From: Lasiodiplodia sp. COLG20
Taxonomy: Eukaryota > Ascomycota > Dothideomycetes > Botryosphaeriales > Botryosphaeriaceae
Direction of reading: 5' to 3'
Assembly (NCBI GenBank): GCA_009801085.1
Contig: VNWV01000002.1
Coordinates: 3,410,001-3,474,000, forward strand
DNA: 64,000 nt
The translations under genes were made by a program, and so were the position numbers. Of this stretch, positions 45,994-57,730 are shown piece by piece; the first letter of the stretch is position 1, and each line of letters begins with the position of its first letter. The notes beneath the pieces were generated by a model that worked only from the letters and a program-made list of their open reading frames with translations, did no database searches and was not told where the DNA came from.

Positions 45994-46421
45994 GATGATG
46001 CCCCTGCAGCATGAACGAGCCCGCTATTTCAACCATTTTCTTTTTTTTTTTCGCTTCGATATCAAGATTGAGTTCCTCTCCTACATCGAAATGGCATATC
46101 TGCCGAACTTCATTTCTATTTTTCTATCTGTTATGCTGGCTCTGTTTGCTCATATCTCCTTCGAGGTCCACTTAGACAACTATAATTTACGGTACAGAGG
46201 GCGTTAGAAATTGGACCCTTCTGTGCCACACCAACGACGCTACCCCTTTTATCCATAGGCGATTGAAGGGAATATCCGGGCGTAGATATGAGTACACCTA
46301 AGCCGAATTCAACTGACAACGTAAGCAGGATTTTAAACCTCAGTAACAAGAATTCGAATAGTTTAACCCTTCCATCACGACTGTTTCAGTTATTAATGTA
46401 GTTGTCAAAGTTTCTACTTAT
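45994..46421. other. Convergent spacer
   Basis: Non-coding, AT-rich sequence between two convergent genes. No other feature is seen. Confidence 0.5.
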
Positions 46422-47393
46422 CTATAGCTCCCAGTCTCCTAGCACCTCCTGGAGAACCGAATTCTTCTTGCGTAATGGTCCAAAGTACTCGCGGAAAGTC
46501 TCCTCCAGATCATCTTCGTTCAAGTGCATGTGCTCGCCGGTGATGTTCTTAAAGACCAAAGCACCCTTCTCATCGAGCTGCTTCAGGCCAATCCAATCTT
46601 CCTTGTAAATCTTCCTATCCTGGATCCTTGTGACTTCCTCCGACGTGGCATTGACCTCGGAAAACCAGCCCGTCTCCTTGGGTATCACGGTGGTGTCTTC
46701 AGTGAAGACGAACATGACGAACTTCTCCAGGGTGGACAGGTTCTTCTTGTACGTCTGATTCTTAAGCTCGCGCTCGTTGTTGATGTCGGCGAGGAAGTTG
46801 GAGTGCTCGAGGTAGCTATCGGAGCCGAGGCCGGTGGACTCGTTGATCTCGCGGTAGTACTGGGCGGGCACGACGCGGTTCTGCACGAAGGAGCTCCAGG
46901 CGCTGGAGCGCAGCAGGCCCATTGCCCCCTTGCACAGCCAGTCGGTGGGGCCGCAGGCCTGGAACTTTGCGATGCCGTTGTGCTGGCTGCCGAAGGTGAC
47001 GAGGCTGCGCACGGGCGGGTTGTTGCAGCGCTCGACGTAGCCGCGCAGGAACTGACCGCCCTGCGAGAAGCCGAGCGCGTCGATGGCGGGCGCCGACGAC
47101 AAGATGGGGTGCGCGGCTAGATCGGCGCATACCTGCGCCAGCTGCACCGTCACGTTGCCGAAGAAGGTGGCGGTGCGGTCGCTGCTGGCGTCGTTGTCCA
47201 GCCGCACGTTGTAAACGAAGGTGCCCGGATGCACCTTCTCGGCCAGTTCGCCCACCTCCCGAAGACCCTCAGCCAGGTAGTTGTCGCCCAATCCGTGCCA
47301 TATTACCAGCGGGAGAGGATCGGAGGTCGTCGCGGGAATGGCGGCGGCGGATGAGAGGAGGGCGAGGAATGTGGTGAGCGTAGTCGGATGCAT
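46422..47393 (-). CDS. ppt1: Palmitoyl-protein thioesterase (PPT1 family)
   Basis: A single exon of 323 aa from ATG 47393. It removes palmitate from cysteines of proteins during lysosomal/vacuolar breakdown. A signal peptide (MHPTTLTTFLALLSSAAAIPA) precedes PLVIWHGLGDNY, the PPT1 hallmark oxyanion strand. The nucleophile elbow is GFSQGGQFLRGYVERCN. VTFGSQHNGIAKFQAC, an Asp before TTVIPKETGW, and the catalytic His in GEHMHL complete the family pattern. Cysteines typical of the fold's disulphides are present (AQVCADL, ACGPTDWLCKG). A frame-compatible extension upstream adds 18 residues but destroys the signal peptide, so the internal ATG is preferred. Confidence 0.95.
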   Translation of the reverse strand: MHPTTLTTFLALLSSAAAIPATTSDPLPLVIWHGLGDNYLAEGLREVGELAEKVHPGTFVYNVRLDNDASSDRTATFFGNVTVQLAQVCADLAAHPILSSAPAIDALGFSQGGQFLRGYVERCNNPPVRSLVTFGSQHNGIAKFQACGPTDWLCKGAMGLLRSSAWSSFVQNRVVPAQYYREINESTGLGSDSYLEHSNFLADINNERELKNQTYKKNLSTLEKFVMFVFTEDTTVIPKETGWFSEVNATSEEVTRIQDRKIYKEDWIGLKQLDEKGALVFKNITGEHMHLNEDDLEETFREYFGPLRKKNSVLQEVLGDWEL

Positions 47394-48620
47394 GGTGGCT
47401 AGCTGCGGATACTCAGGTAGCTGCGATGCCGGAGCTGCAGGCCCCAAATAGAGCTGATGTAAGTGATGGCAGTGCGAAGGATAGCTCGGGATGATATTTT
47501 GGTCGGTGGAGAGGCTGAAGCACCCAGAAATAGCTCAACGGGATGTTGTTGTGTTGCCAAAGTGAATGCTGAACGCAGCTCGCGACGGGGAAGTTGGAGC
47601 TCTGAGATGACGCGCAAAGCCCGAAAAGGACTAGCGCAAAGCTTATCGATTATAGGCCTGACACAAGCCTGACATTCTTCTCACATGTCGGCCGAAGCAT
47701 GCACTGCCTGCGTCGCGGCTGGCCTCTCAACGAGATTTTCAATACACGTGAAGCACAATTGGGTCGACATCTGTTTCTTCGTGGCGATTGATCGTGTCCA
47801 GACCCCTGCACACGGCAAGTCTTATTGGCAAAGGAACAGTCGACAGCGAATATGGCTCCGATCTGCGCTTCTACGTTTGGAGAAAAGGAGCCGTCCCCTG
47901 CAATATTCCGTGGCAATGGGTCCTTGACAGCGGAGGTTCGTCCGTAGCTGTCCGGTTTTACATATCCGGAGTACGCATAAAACGGTCGAGACTCGATGAT
48001 TGTCTCAGCCTTTTACGTGAGAACCACGGGTGGGGTAGCCGCCGCATTTGGCTACTATAGGGGATGGAGAGTAGGCGTGGCTGTGCGTGGACGGGTGAAA
48101 ATTTGACGCCCAATCACAGCGCCGTGCACACGAGTCGCAGGAGCATGAAGCAAAATTTCGCATGCAGCGGTGACGCGCCCGCGGTGTGGAGCCGTGTCAG
48201 CGACTCCAGGAATTCGAGCTGTGGCTGGGGCGGTGGTGTGGCGCTGAAGGCCTATAGGTAGCTGCAGCTTCCCGACGCCGCGGCGCCGTCTATCCAGAGG
48301 CCGGGTCTGCAGCTGGCGAGTTGCACAAGACTGCTGGGCATGGCGGATCAGCTCAGACGGGATCGATCTGGGTCGCGGCGCTAGCCGCAGCACCGACCGC
48401 GCTGATCCTGCGCGAGCTTTGGCGGCCAATGATGTTGGAGACGGAGGGCCGGGAGGCCAGGTGCTTAAGGCAGTGGTGTGGCGCCTGATCCTCCGCGCTC
48501 GCTCAGCTGCGTCGCTCCCTTTGCTTTTATTCCCGGGCGGACCCTCTCCAGGCGCTGTTGTCCCCAGAGTCTCACACCCATGCAGCGCGCGCGGAGATCC
48601 TCACGGTGACAGGAGGAGCC
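47394..48620. other. Divergent promoter region between ppt1 and the Zn2Cys6 gene
   Basis: About 1.2 kb. Short frames on both strands have no motifs. It is GC-rich toward the right, probably the leader of the transcription-factor gene. Confidence 0.5.
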
Positions 48621-51023
48621 ATGGCCACGTCGGCGGATGCGGCTCAACCCGCCGCCCTTCCCGCTGACCTCGCGCCGCAGCCCACGCCCCACGCGATGGA
48701 CCAGCAACAACACCAAGCAGACATCAAGCCTGACCTGACCCCGACCGAGTCGCCGCCCGACAATGGCGAGTCCGCCGACCAGCCCTCGCGCAAGAAGCAG
48801 AAGCGCAACAAACCTACCCTGAGCTGCGACTGCTGCGTCGAGCGCAAGACCAAGGTCCGCCCCGCCAGCCGCCCCAGTGCCACGCCCCCGTGCTGACGTC
48901 TTCGCAGTGCGACCGTGGCCGCCCCCAGTGTCTGGCCTGCATCAAGCGCCAGTCCGAGTGCCGCTATTCCGAGGTCGCCAATCTCATCGCCTCCGCCGAG
49001 TAGGTTATCCTCGACCTCGCTTCGTGACTCGCCCGCTGACTGCTCCCCCCCAAGACGCAATGGCGGCCGTGCCACTAGCAAGGCCCGCAAAAAGGCCATG
49101 GAACAAGCCCAGCTGGGCGTCGTGACGCCCTCGGCGTCGTCGTCAGAGGTAAGCTTGCGCCGCTCTGTACTGTCTCCCAGCGCGCCGTCTCCCAGTGTGC
49201 CCAAGCCTCCAGGTGATCACGTGCTCATGGGTGTTGCAAGCATGCCTCGAGCCGGCCGCTCTCCCATTTCCTATTTCCTTATACGCTTCGCTCCTTCGAG
49301 GCTGTCATGCACCAGGATTATGGCTTCTGGATCTACTCCCATCATCCGGCAAATGATCTGCTGGGGCTGACCGAACTGCATGAGCATCAGGGTTGCCCCC
49401 GCCCGCAACAGTATCGCAGCCAGTCGACCTCCTCGACTTCCTCATCAGTTCATCAGCTCCTGTCCAATGTGCCGTACACCAAACACACTCCGTCTCTGGT
49501 CTTCGGTCTGGGATCCGAGCACCCTTTCTCAAACTACTGGTACCGCTTGCTCCTGCCCGTCCTGTCCGCGCTTCGCTGACCCCCCTCCAGGACCATGCGT
49601 GGAGGCCTGCAAGAAGTCATAGGTGTGCTACCCCGCAGGGAACAAGCAGACATCTTAGTAGCAAAGTACTTCGAGGCCGTTGACCCCGTCTACCCCATGA
49701 TCCATCGACCCAAATTTGAGGCCGATTACGAGCGCTTCTGGTCGCTCTCCCACGAAGACAAATGCCAGGCAGACTCGGCTCTTCTGGGACTGCACTTCGT
49801 CGTGTACGCTATGGGAACGCAGTTCATCCAGATGCCCGACTTGCAGGAGCGCGCCCAGATAGCCGAATTCTATGTGTCAGCGGCGCACCAGGCTCTCCGG
49901 ATATCGGGATACCTTAGCCGTATATCTCTCCGGACGATCCAGGCAATGGTGCTCATCAACTACTTCCTCATGAACAACAACCACGCGTCAGACGCATGGT
50001 CTTTTGGAGGAGTGCTGATGCGTCAAGCATACGCAATGGGTCTCAACAGGGACCCCGAACTCATCGTGCCAAGAGCGTCAGCGCTCGAAAAGCAGCAGCG
50101 GCGAAAGGTGTGGCAAGCAGTGTTGTTCCAGGATACTTTCCTCACAGTCTTGCTGAAGCTTCCACCGACGGCCACGATCTCAGACGTGCACGTCGACTCT
50201 TTGACGGATGAACCAGAAGGAGAACACGAGACTGGAAGCAATGCCCGGAATACACCAGAATCACTGCCGAACCCAATGAGGATAAGTAACATTGCACCGC
50301 CCCCGACCAGCCTGCTCCCACACGAGTTGGCAGACCGCGATTACATTCGCACCATGTGGAGGCTTGCAAACCTGGTGCAGCGCAATATCTGCATACCAAG
50401 ATCGCTAAGCCGGCCACTGACGAACTCGCCTCGCGAGAAGAGTAATTTGCTCACGTCATTCCGGTCTTTGCATGCCAACATTCCAGCTAGCATGTCGCAC
50501 GAAATCACCGAAGAGTTCGTAGCGTCAAACCAGCGTCTTGCGAAGCAGATGCTGTTTTTCCGCAGTAACTATTATCACTGCGTCATGCTCTTGCTGGCTG
50601 ACGAGAACGAGGCTTGTGGCGTCAAATGTGACGTTCGCGGAGCGTTGGAGTCGGCAAGGCATGCGATCCGTTCGTTCTTCGATCTCTGGGAGCACTTGAG
50701 GATTGATGCGGGAGTGTGGTGGGTGTTTCAACACCGCGCATTCGAAGAAGCGGTATGGGTCCCCCCTCTTAAGAACATGGAGAAAACCGTCTAACGAACT
50801 CGTTTAGCTTATGATGGCACGCCTCCTCGTAATCCAACAACAAGAAGACTCACCGTATCAACGGCAGACCAAAGCGCCGATCGAAGAGCCGCTGCTGGTG
50901 GCGGCGAAACACGATATCCGCAGGGTGATTGAGATCTTGGATCTCGTAGGCAGCGGAGCACCGGAGATGCAAAAGACGAGAACCGAGGTGCTCAGGACTG
51001 CGTTTGAGGACATTGCATGGTAA
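48621..51023 (+). CDS. Zn2Cys6 fungal transcription factor
   Basis: The proposed exons are 48621..48854, 48908..48999, 49055..49148, 49316..49539, 49591..50752 and 50808..51023, 673 aa. The zinc cluster is split by intron 1 and reads CDCCVERKTK/CDRGRPQCLACIKRQSEC, exactly CX2CX6CX6CX2CX6C, preceded by a Lys-rich stretch. Intron 1 has a poor donor (GTCCGC), but the motif demands it. The fungal-specific regulator domain follows (GGLQEVIGVLPRREQADILVAKYFEAVDPVYPMIHRPKFEADYERFW), with helices to the end. Intron 5 is well supported (FEEA/LMMARLL). Exon 4's start is the weak point: an acceptor before 49301 would add five codons and fits equally well. It is a nuclear DNA-binding protein; its targets are unknown and no cluster is obvious beside it. 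Confidence 0.85.
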
Positions 51024-52021
51024 CAATACGTCTTCCTACCTTCATGCTTGTTTTTCTTGTTCGACTTTGATCATACCGGCATAGGGTCGGAGAATGTCTG
51101 GCAGGCTTGGTCAGCATATGGCGTTGATGTGTGAGATGTGAAGAATATTTGCATCTCCTGGTTTATTTTCTTCACGCCCTGTACATATTGCTGTTCATAC
51201 ATAACATGACGAATTGCAAATTGCCTGGCGAATGGCTGGTCTATACAGTGTCAGGTTAGCGGCGATCAAAGTGTTTCCATTACCTATTAACAACCCGCTT
51301 CTGGTTTGCTTTGCCTAATTCAGTAGACAGAGAGAATCGGATCTCGCCCCAGGTTTTGCACGGTCAGAAGTGCGCGACGTTATCAATTTCAGCCTCCAAG
51401 CCCGTCGGCGGCGGGGTCTTCGCGTCGTAAGCATAGTTGCCAAGGCTGGGCATTCTAGAAACACGTTCCTTTCCGCCGCGATAACTGCGTGCCAAGCAGA
51501 TCAGGGCGTCACCGGCGGCGAGCATGGATTCCTCTCCTTCACGCCAACAAGAGCCTCGAGTCCGAGCTGTACGACCCCGGGGGGCAGTGGTGCCGTAGTC
51601 GCGCCGCGCGGGGGTTGGACGTGAATGCCGCCAGGGAGAGGGAAAACAAAACAAGGCCCAGATCCAGCAGCCACAGCTTCCGAGCGCGCGCGCCGACGAC
51701 AACGGCAACCACAGTCGCACGAGATGGCGTGCTCGCCCGCCAGAGAGGAGTCAGCCCTACCCTCGAGCAGAGGGTGGGCGAAGCTTGACGGGCTTGGAAA
51801 GGCTCTCTGCCAAGAGCCAATCGCCGAGTCCAAGCACGCCATTGCGCTATCGCCGCCTCTCTTGCGCGACAAGGTGGATGTCCGCCAAGTGCCCAGAAAC
51901 CCGCTGTGAGGTAACAACATTTGTCTGCTATTCGCCCACGGCCAGGCCTTTATAGGACCTTTGCGCGGCCTTCGACAGAATTCTGAACCCATCTTTTCCT
52001 CCCAGCAGCCTTTCGCCCACC
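51024..52021. other. Intergenic spacer with permease promoter
   Basis: About 1 kb. The GC-rich part (51360-51900) is open in several frames on both strands without motifs. It probably contains the permease promoter and leader. Confidence 0.5.
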
Positions 52022-53963
52022 ATGGCCGACTTCGACGGGCAGAAGAAGACCGACGATGTCTACGTCGACACCGAGGCGCGCTCCGACGAGCAGGCGCACA
52101 ACGGCGTCGAGGCTACCGGCCTCAAGCGCGCCCTCAAGTCCAGGCACTTGCAGATGATTGCCATCGGAGGTGAGCATTTCTTCCACCCGGTTTTCTCAAA
52201 GGCACCCAAACAACTAACGCACTCCCTCAGGCATCATCGGTCCCGGTCTTCTCGTTGGTTCTGGAAATGCTCTTCGCCTCGCCGGTCCAGCCGGTGTTCT
52301 CATCAGCTTCTCGCTGGTCGGAATTATCGTCTTTTTCGTTATGTAAGAGAATCTTCTTCCCCACGGGGAACGATTCACTAAGCAGACTAACGTCCCCACA
52401 GGCAATCTCTTGGAGAATTGGCCACTCTGATTCCTGTTTCCGGCTCCTTCACCGACTATGCTGGCCGCTTCATCGATCCTGCGCTTTCCTTTGCCTTGGG
52501 TTGGGCCTACTGGTACTTGTGGGTTACCGTAAGTGGTCCGGTCTCCTGATTTTTTTTTTTTCGACGTCTGTGCTCACTGGCGCTGGGTAGGTTCTGGCGA
52601 ACGAGTATAATGCCATCTCTCTGGTTGTCATGTACTGGACGGATGTCGTACCACAATGGGCATGGATCCTGATCTTCTGGGCTCTCTTCATCTCCCTGAG
52701 CATGCTGGGTGTTCTAGCATACGGAGAGGTTGAATACTGGTTGTCGTTGTAAGTTCTCCTTTCTGCAAAGGGTGTGCCCTTATACTAAAGATTCGTAGGA
52801 TCAAGGTTATCTCGATCTCCATCTTCTTCATTATCGCCATCTGTATTTCCGCCGGTGGTATTGGCCCGCAGAAGATTGGTTTCAAGTACTGGGAGGACCC
52901 AGGTGCCTTTGCCGATGGCATCAACGGCGTTGCGAGGACGTTCGTCATCGCCGGTACTCTGTACGCTGGTACGGAAATGTGAGTTGGCCTCATCTCTGCT
53001 GTGTCCATTAGTAGCAGAAGACTAACTGCCGCAGGGTCGGTATCACTGCCGGTGAATCATCCAACCCCCGCAAGGCCGTTCCCCGCGCCATCAACCAGGT
53101 CTTCTGGCGTATTCTCATCTTCTACATCGGCATGATGTTCTTCATCGGCATCCTCATCCCCTACAACGACTCGCGCTTGATCGGCAAGGGCTCCAAGACG
53201 GCGTCCTCCCCGTTGACCATCTCTCTCGCCGACGCCAACATCGCCCCCGCCGCCCACCTGATCAACGGCCTGATCGTCATCTCGGTCATCTCGGCCGGCA
53301 ACTCGGCACTGTACGTCGCGTCGAGGACCATGGTCCACATGGCCCAGTCACGCATGGCGCCCAAGTTCCTGGGCAAGACGAACAAGGCCGGTGTGCCGTG
53401 GGCTGCGCTGCTCTTCTCCAACCTGTGGGCCTGCATCTCCTTCCTCTCGCAGTCTTCCAACGCCGGTGTCCTATACGAGGCGCTGATCACGCTGTCCGGC
53501 GTCGCGACCTTCATCGTCTGGGCCGTCATCGAGTGGGTCCACATCCGCTTCCGCCAGGCCATGAAGGCGCAGGGACAGAGCATCGAAGAGTTGCCCTTCA
53601 AGGCGTTGTGGTATCCGTACGGCACGTACGCGTGCTTAGCTGCCAACGTCTTCCTGATCTTCTTCCAAGGTGAGCTGCAGATATCTCTCGGGTGTAGTCA
53701 AGTGTTTCTAACGTTCGCTGCTAGGTTACACCGCTTTCCTGAAACCCTTCAGCGCGCAAGACTTCGTCATCAATTACATCTTGCTGCCCATATTTGTTTT
53801 GCTTGTTGTTGGTTACAAGTTCTGGCACAAGACGAAGTTCGTGAAGCTGGAAGAGATGGACATCTACACGGGCCGTCGCGAGGACTTTGTGATGGAGACA
53901 GAGGTCGAGGAAGTGAAGAAGAGGTCGCTGTGGTACAAGCTTAGAAACGTCTTCGTAGGGTGA
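52022..53963 (+). CDS. Amino-acid permease (fungal YAT family, APC superfamily)
   Basis: Seven exons, 52022..52169, 52231..52342, 52402..52528, 52591..52748, 52799..52978, 53035..53669 and 53725..53963, give 532 aa. All six introns have clear signals and preserve frame. The protein is a proton-coupled plasma-membrane amino-acid importer with twelve predicted helices. The first helix carries IAIGGIIGPGLLVGSG, the unwound substrate-binding segment of the APC fold. GELATLIPVSGSFTDYAGRF and TAGESSNPRKAVPRAI are signature loops of fungal permeases of the Gap1/Dip5/INDA1 type. The N-terminus has Lys residues suited to ubiquitin-controlled endocytosis. Substrate range cannot be told from sequence. 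The next gene starts less than 200 bp downstream. Confidence 0.94.
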
Positions 53964-54141
53964 GAGGTGGTCGATGTGGTGTGTTAAGACGCTGACCGCA
54001 ATCACAAAAATGTTCACAATCACTCGCGCGCAACTTATGCCGCTTGCTTCCTTTCTTGCAACTTTCTTCCTGACACCAGACATGCTTCTACCCTACTTGA
54101 ACCCGCGCGACAATCTTCCAGATCCAGCGCAATCGCAAGCA

Positions 54142-55755
54142 ATGGACAAAAGCAGCACGGAACCTCTCGTCGCTGGCACCGCATCTCTTTCACTTAGCGA
54201 TGACGGTCCGCCAGACTCACCATCACAGCATCGGGCATGCAAGCCGCCCGCGGACTCGTCCTCATCGCCCGCCGACACCCACGCCGACGACTCGGACCCA
54301 GTCGCCGAAGCGGACTGCCTTCGCACCGCCTTCTTCCGCGCCGCCGTCTTCCTACAAGATGCGTACTACATCTGGCGCGAGCACACGTACGACCATTCCC
54401 TCGTCCCGATAATGTTGAGCGGCGACGACCACAACAACAGCAACGATAGCAGCAATGACCCGGCGACAGGAAAGCAAGAGAAGACGAAAACGAAGAAGAC
54501 GATGCAGATCCATCTCGTTCACGACGCGGATATGGAGGTGTACGATGAGCCTTGGGAGTTGTGTGAGATGTCGCTGTTCGATTTCCCGCACGACAGAATG
54601 CCGAACGAGGTGGCGAGGGAGGCGCTGCTGGCAACTTGCATGTGCGAGGACGCGGCGGTGGTGATGGCGAGGATGATTGAGAGGATTTTGGGGCGTATGT
54701 TCCGTTCATCTCTTCTCTTCTTCCATGTCCTCTGTACTTTTCTGTTCTTCGTCGTTTTATTTCTTTTCCCCCATGCTTTACTACAGAACTCCCCATTTAC
54801 TAACTAGCCCTTCCTCATTGCCAAACAAACAGCCTTCCCCGCAACGATATCCGAAATCTCCGTCGAAACGGTCGACGAGCCGCCGCTCACCATGCACCTC
54901 ATCGAGGACAACCCTGCTTCCTCCCGCCACGGCCTGCCGGACCCGGCCATCCTGAACCACTACGCCCACCACATCCGGCTGGACCTTCCGGACGGCCGCA
55001 CCGAGGAATACGCCTTCGACATCACCTCCGCGCAGTACGGCTGGGGACCTTCCTATTCCTCTTCTTCCTCGTCGGAGTCGGAGTCGACTTGGTCCGCCTC
55101 GAACCCGCCCTGCCCCCTCGTCTCCTGGCAGACTTACGTCACGTCCCGCATCCGCGTCCTCTGGTTCGGCGTCGCGTTCCACTCTCTCCGCGCCCTCGAC
55201 GACGCGTATGTCGTGCTCGGTCTGCGCGTCGGCGGTGGTCGGGATGGTAGTGGGCACGCCGCTGCTATCGCATCACCTTCACCTTCTACTTCGTCGTCGC
55301 CGCCGTCGTCGCCGTCATCACCACCCTTCCCATCATCATCGCTGTCGAAGGAGGAGCAACGCGACATCGTCTGGTGGTCCCTCAACCGCCGCTGGGACAC
55401 CCTGTTTGCTGCGTGGGAAGACGACCGCGGCCGCGTGGCCGACTGGGCCTGCTCGACGGGGCCGGATGGGGAAGCCGTCTGGCAGGCGGAGCGGGCGGAT
55501 GCGCTTGCGTGGTTGGAGCACGGGGTGAGCGGGCTGAAGAGGGGCGTTCGGGAGGTGGTGGAGGCGTACGGCGGTGTGGTGAGCGCCGAGGAGGCGGAGG
55601 AGGTGAGGTTTAGGGTGCGGGAGTGGGCGAGCGTGTGGTGGCCGGGGCTGGAGGAGGTGATGGCGCGCGGGTTCGAGAGGGGATGGGTTGGGGTGAGGAA
55701 TGGGTTTTGGGATGTGAGGATGGAGGAGGAGAGGAGGAGGTTGGGGGTTGAGTGA
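54142..55755 (+). CDS. Hypothetical protein
   Basis: Two exons, 54142..54694 and 54833..55755, give 491 aa. The splice (GTATGT..AACAG, with TACTAACTAG upstream of the acceptor) joins RMIERILG to PFPATISEISVETVDEPP. An in-frame ATG at 53974 lies only 11 bases after the permease stop, so the internal ATG 54142 is preferred. The family is not recognised. The N-terminus is disordered (Ser/Pro/Asp). A globular region begins at ADCLRTAFFRAAVFLQDAYYIWREH and continues with acidic and aromatic residues. A second region (SWQTYVTSRIRVLWFGVAFHSLRALDDAYVVLGLRVG) looks helical, then a Ser/Pro linker is followed by a helical, Trp-rich C-terminus (DIVWWSLNRRWDTLFAAW). There is no signal peptide or catalytic motif. 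Strong third-position GC bias supports coding. Confidence 0.75.
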
Positions 55756-56756
55756 GTGAGGTTGAGTGTGTGTGGGGGGCGTTGGGGTGCGGGTGAGGTG
55801 GAGGTTCGTGATGTGTGGTTTGGCGCGTTTAGGGACGCCTTCAACTACATGTATGAGGCTCAATCGGTTGTAAGACAGCGGCAACTCAGGATGAACTATA
55901 TATGCGCGGCCGGTAGATAATATGGTGGAGGGACTAAGCGTAGTTTCGAAGAACGTGTCTCACTTCCGTGTCTTGTGCAAGGAATCGCTGTGGGCAGGTG
56001 TCCATGGCGCGACGACAGCGGATGATAGCGCTTAACTGTGCTTGACCGTTCAAGAGACACCAAACAAAAAAAAGGGACAACCATAGCGGAAAATAGCAAA
56101 AAGGAAAGCACTTTTTACACCGTTTGTGATCAAGCTGCAACGCACCACAGCGATCCGGTTACCACCCTAAGTCTTTTCAACCGGCGGATGGCTTGCTAAA
56201 AACCTTCTAACCAATAGGCAGCTGCCGTCGTTTCGGGGTGATCAGTCCCGATCAGGCAACGCTTGGCGACCCCAGTGACCTCCGCAGTACACTCCGCAAG
56301 CAAAGCCTTCAGATCGATCCGACCACGTGGGGATTTTGATAGCATTGGTTTCGCGGAATGAATAAATAACCCTCCGATGTTCAAATTTTCGAACTTCACC
56401 TGTGGGAATCCTTTGCAGAGGTCATGGACATATCGTATGCCTCACCATTGATCTAACTGACTTTTCGTACCTTACTAATACTAATAGATTTTCCGACAAC
56501 AAACCTCCCATGATCGACGACGTTGTTGGCAGGCACGATCGTCAAGGGGGGGATTAGTGTTTTCTTTCGGGTAGCTCAATACATCATCCGTTCACCTCCT
56601 CAGCTTCGCACCCCAATCAACCACATCACCGGCTCCTGCGATATCCCCTCTGGATCGTCAATCCGTCCTTCACGTCCAGGTTCAGCTTGTTCTTTGCGGA
56701 TATTCCTGGCGTGGAAGTTTCGATCCTTTAGCACGTGATGGGGTGCGTTCGAGGAA

Positions 56757-57206
56757 GCGCGTCTGCATTCTCATCTCAACGCCACTTGCGCTGACGGCCG
56801 ACTACTTCATTGCGAACTATCGGAGCACCATTGGACAGGCGTGAATACGGTGCGAATAATGACCACAGCACGGGTGCAGCATCACCTTGAATACGGATCC
56901 GACACGTGGGATGTGGTTCTCCTGGACTTGCTGGGTATCACCCTCCTAGCAGGGACAGCGGCACGACCCGGAGACCTCTTCCCTGACCAACAGCTCTGGC
57001 CTGGACGTGCCCTTCGCTATGAGGATTTCCTAACGATACGGAACCTGGACCTATCCCCCCATGCCTACGGTGACAAGTGGACCACCCGGTCGCCGACCTT
57101 GAGCAGCCTCAGTTTCGGCGAGCTAGAATTGGTAGACCCAAAAGAAACACTGGCGGCGGGCGCCTGGGGAGGAGCTGTCGGACAGCGGACCCTATTTCCA
57201 TCTTAG
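56757..57206 (+). pseudogene. Fragment resembling a fungal tyrosine-recombinase-like (FluG/DUF3435-type) protein
   Basis: An open frame of about 150 codons without a convincing start. The segment DTWDVVLLDLLGITLLAGTAARPGDLF followed by ALRYEDF is reminiscent of the 'TGARPGAL..LRYxD' core of fungal DUF3435/FluG-domain proteins, which descend from tyrosine recombinases of mobile elements. No catalytic R..HxxR..Y set is complete. It sits in a gene-poor stretch next to an assembly gap, as expected for a transposon relic. Identity is tentative. Confidence 0.3.
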
Positions 57207-57443
57207 GTTACTGGGAGGCTGTTGCAGCATATAAGCCAGTAAGTCAAGCCCTTCTGATATGCTAGTGACGCTCGAAGAGGTGGTGCTTGGTTAAATGAGA
57301 GCCTGAAGGTTTATGTAAGGCAGTCCAAGTTTCCACCCGTCCTCTGTGGGTAATAAAGAGGTCGAAGGTTCGAAAACGAGCTAGGGAAGACAAAAAAGAC
57401 GGTCCCAAGGAGTCTTTCTGAGCTTAACCTGCATGTAGCAGGG

Positions 57444-57532
57444 NNNNNNNNNNNNNNNNNNNNNNNNNNNNNNNNNNNNNNNNNNNNNNNNNNNNNNNNN
57501 NNNNNNNNNNNNNNNNNNNNNNNNNNNNNNNN
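57444..57532. other. Assembly gap (89 N)
   Basis: A run of N flanked by G-runs (GGG before, GGGGG after). The missing sequence may be G-rich low complexity. The true gap length is unknown. Confidence 0.98.
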
Positions 57533-57730
57533 GGGGGAATCATGGCGAAGTAAAGAACCTTCCATCCCGGAGATGCTTTCTCTCCTCCACCGCGGTTAAC
57601 TCCATCGTACAACTTTCCCCCGGCGTCCTCTCCCTGCTTCTCCCAGAGTCTGCCCGCACCGCATGCCAACCTGCATATTTTTTTTCCGGTTGTCCCTCCG
57701 GCAAAGACGAATAATGAAGAAAAGGGGAGT

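Larger units (their letters stand above)
55756..57730. other. Gene-poor stretch with assembly gap
   Basis: About 2 kb without a supportable intact gene. It contains a possible recombinase fragment (56757-57206) and a run of N (57444-57532). The left third is AT-richer and has only short frames without motifs. Confidence 0.5.

Noticed and set aside
46524..47120. 198-codon open frame on the plus strand
   Set aside because: Antisense to the palmitoyl-protein thioesterase gene. It is Leu/Gly/Val-rich with no motif.
55134..55844. 236-codon open frame on the minus strand
   Set aside because: Antisense to the second exon of the hypothetical gene at 54142-55755. It is Ser/Pro/Thr low complexity.
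57260..57420. tRNA-like GGTTCGAA segment
   Set aside because: A T-loop-like string occurs near 57367, but I could not find an acceptor stem, D-arm or anticodon arm at the right distances.
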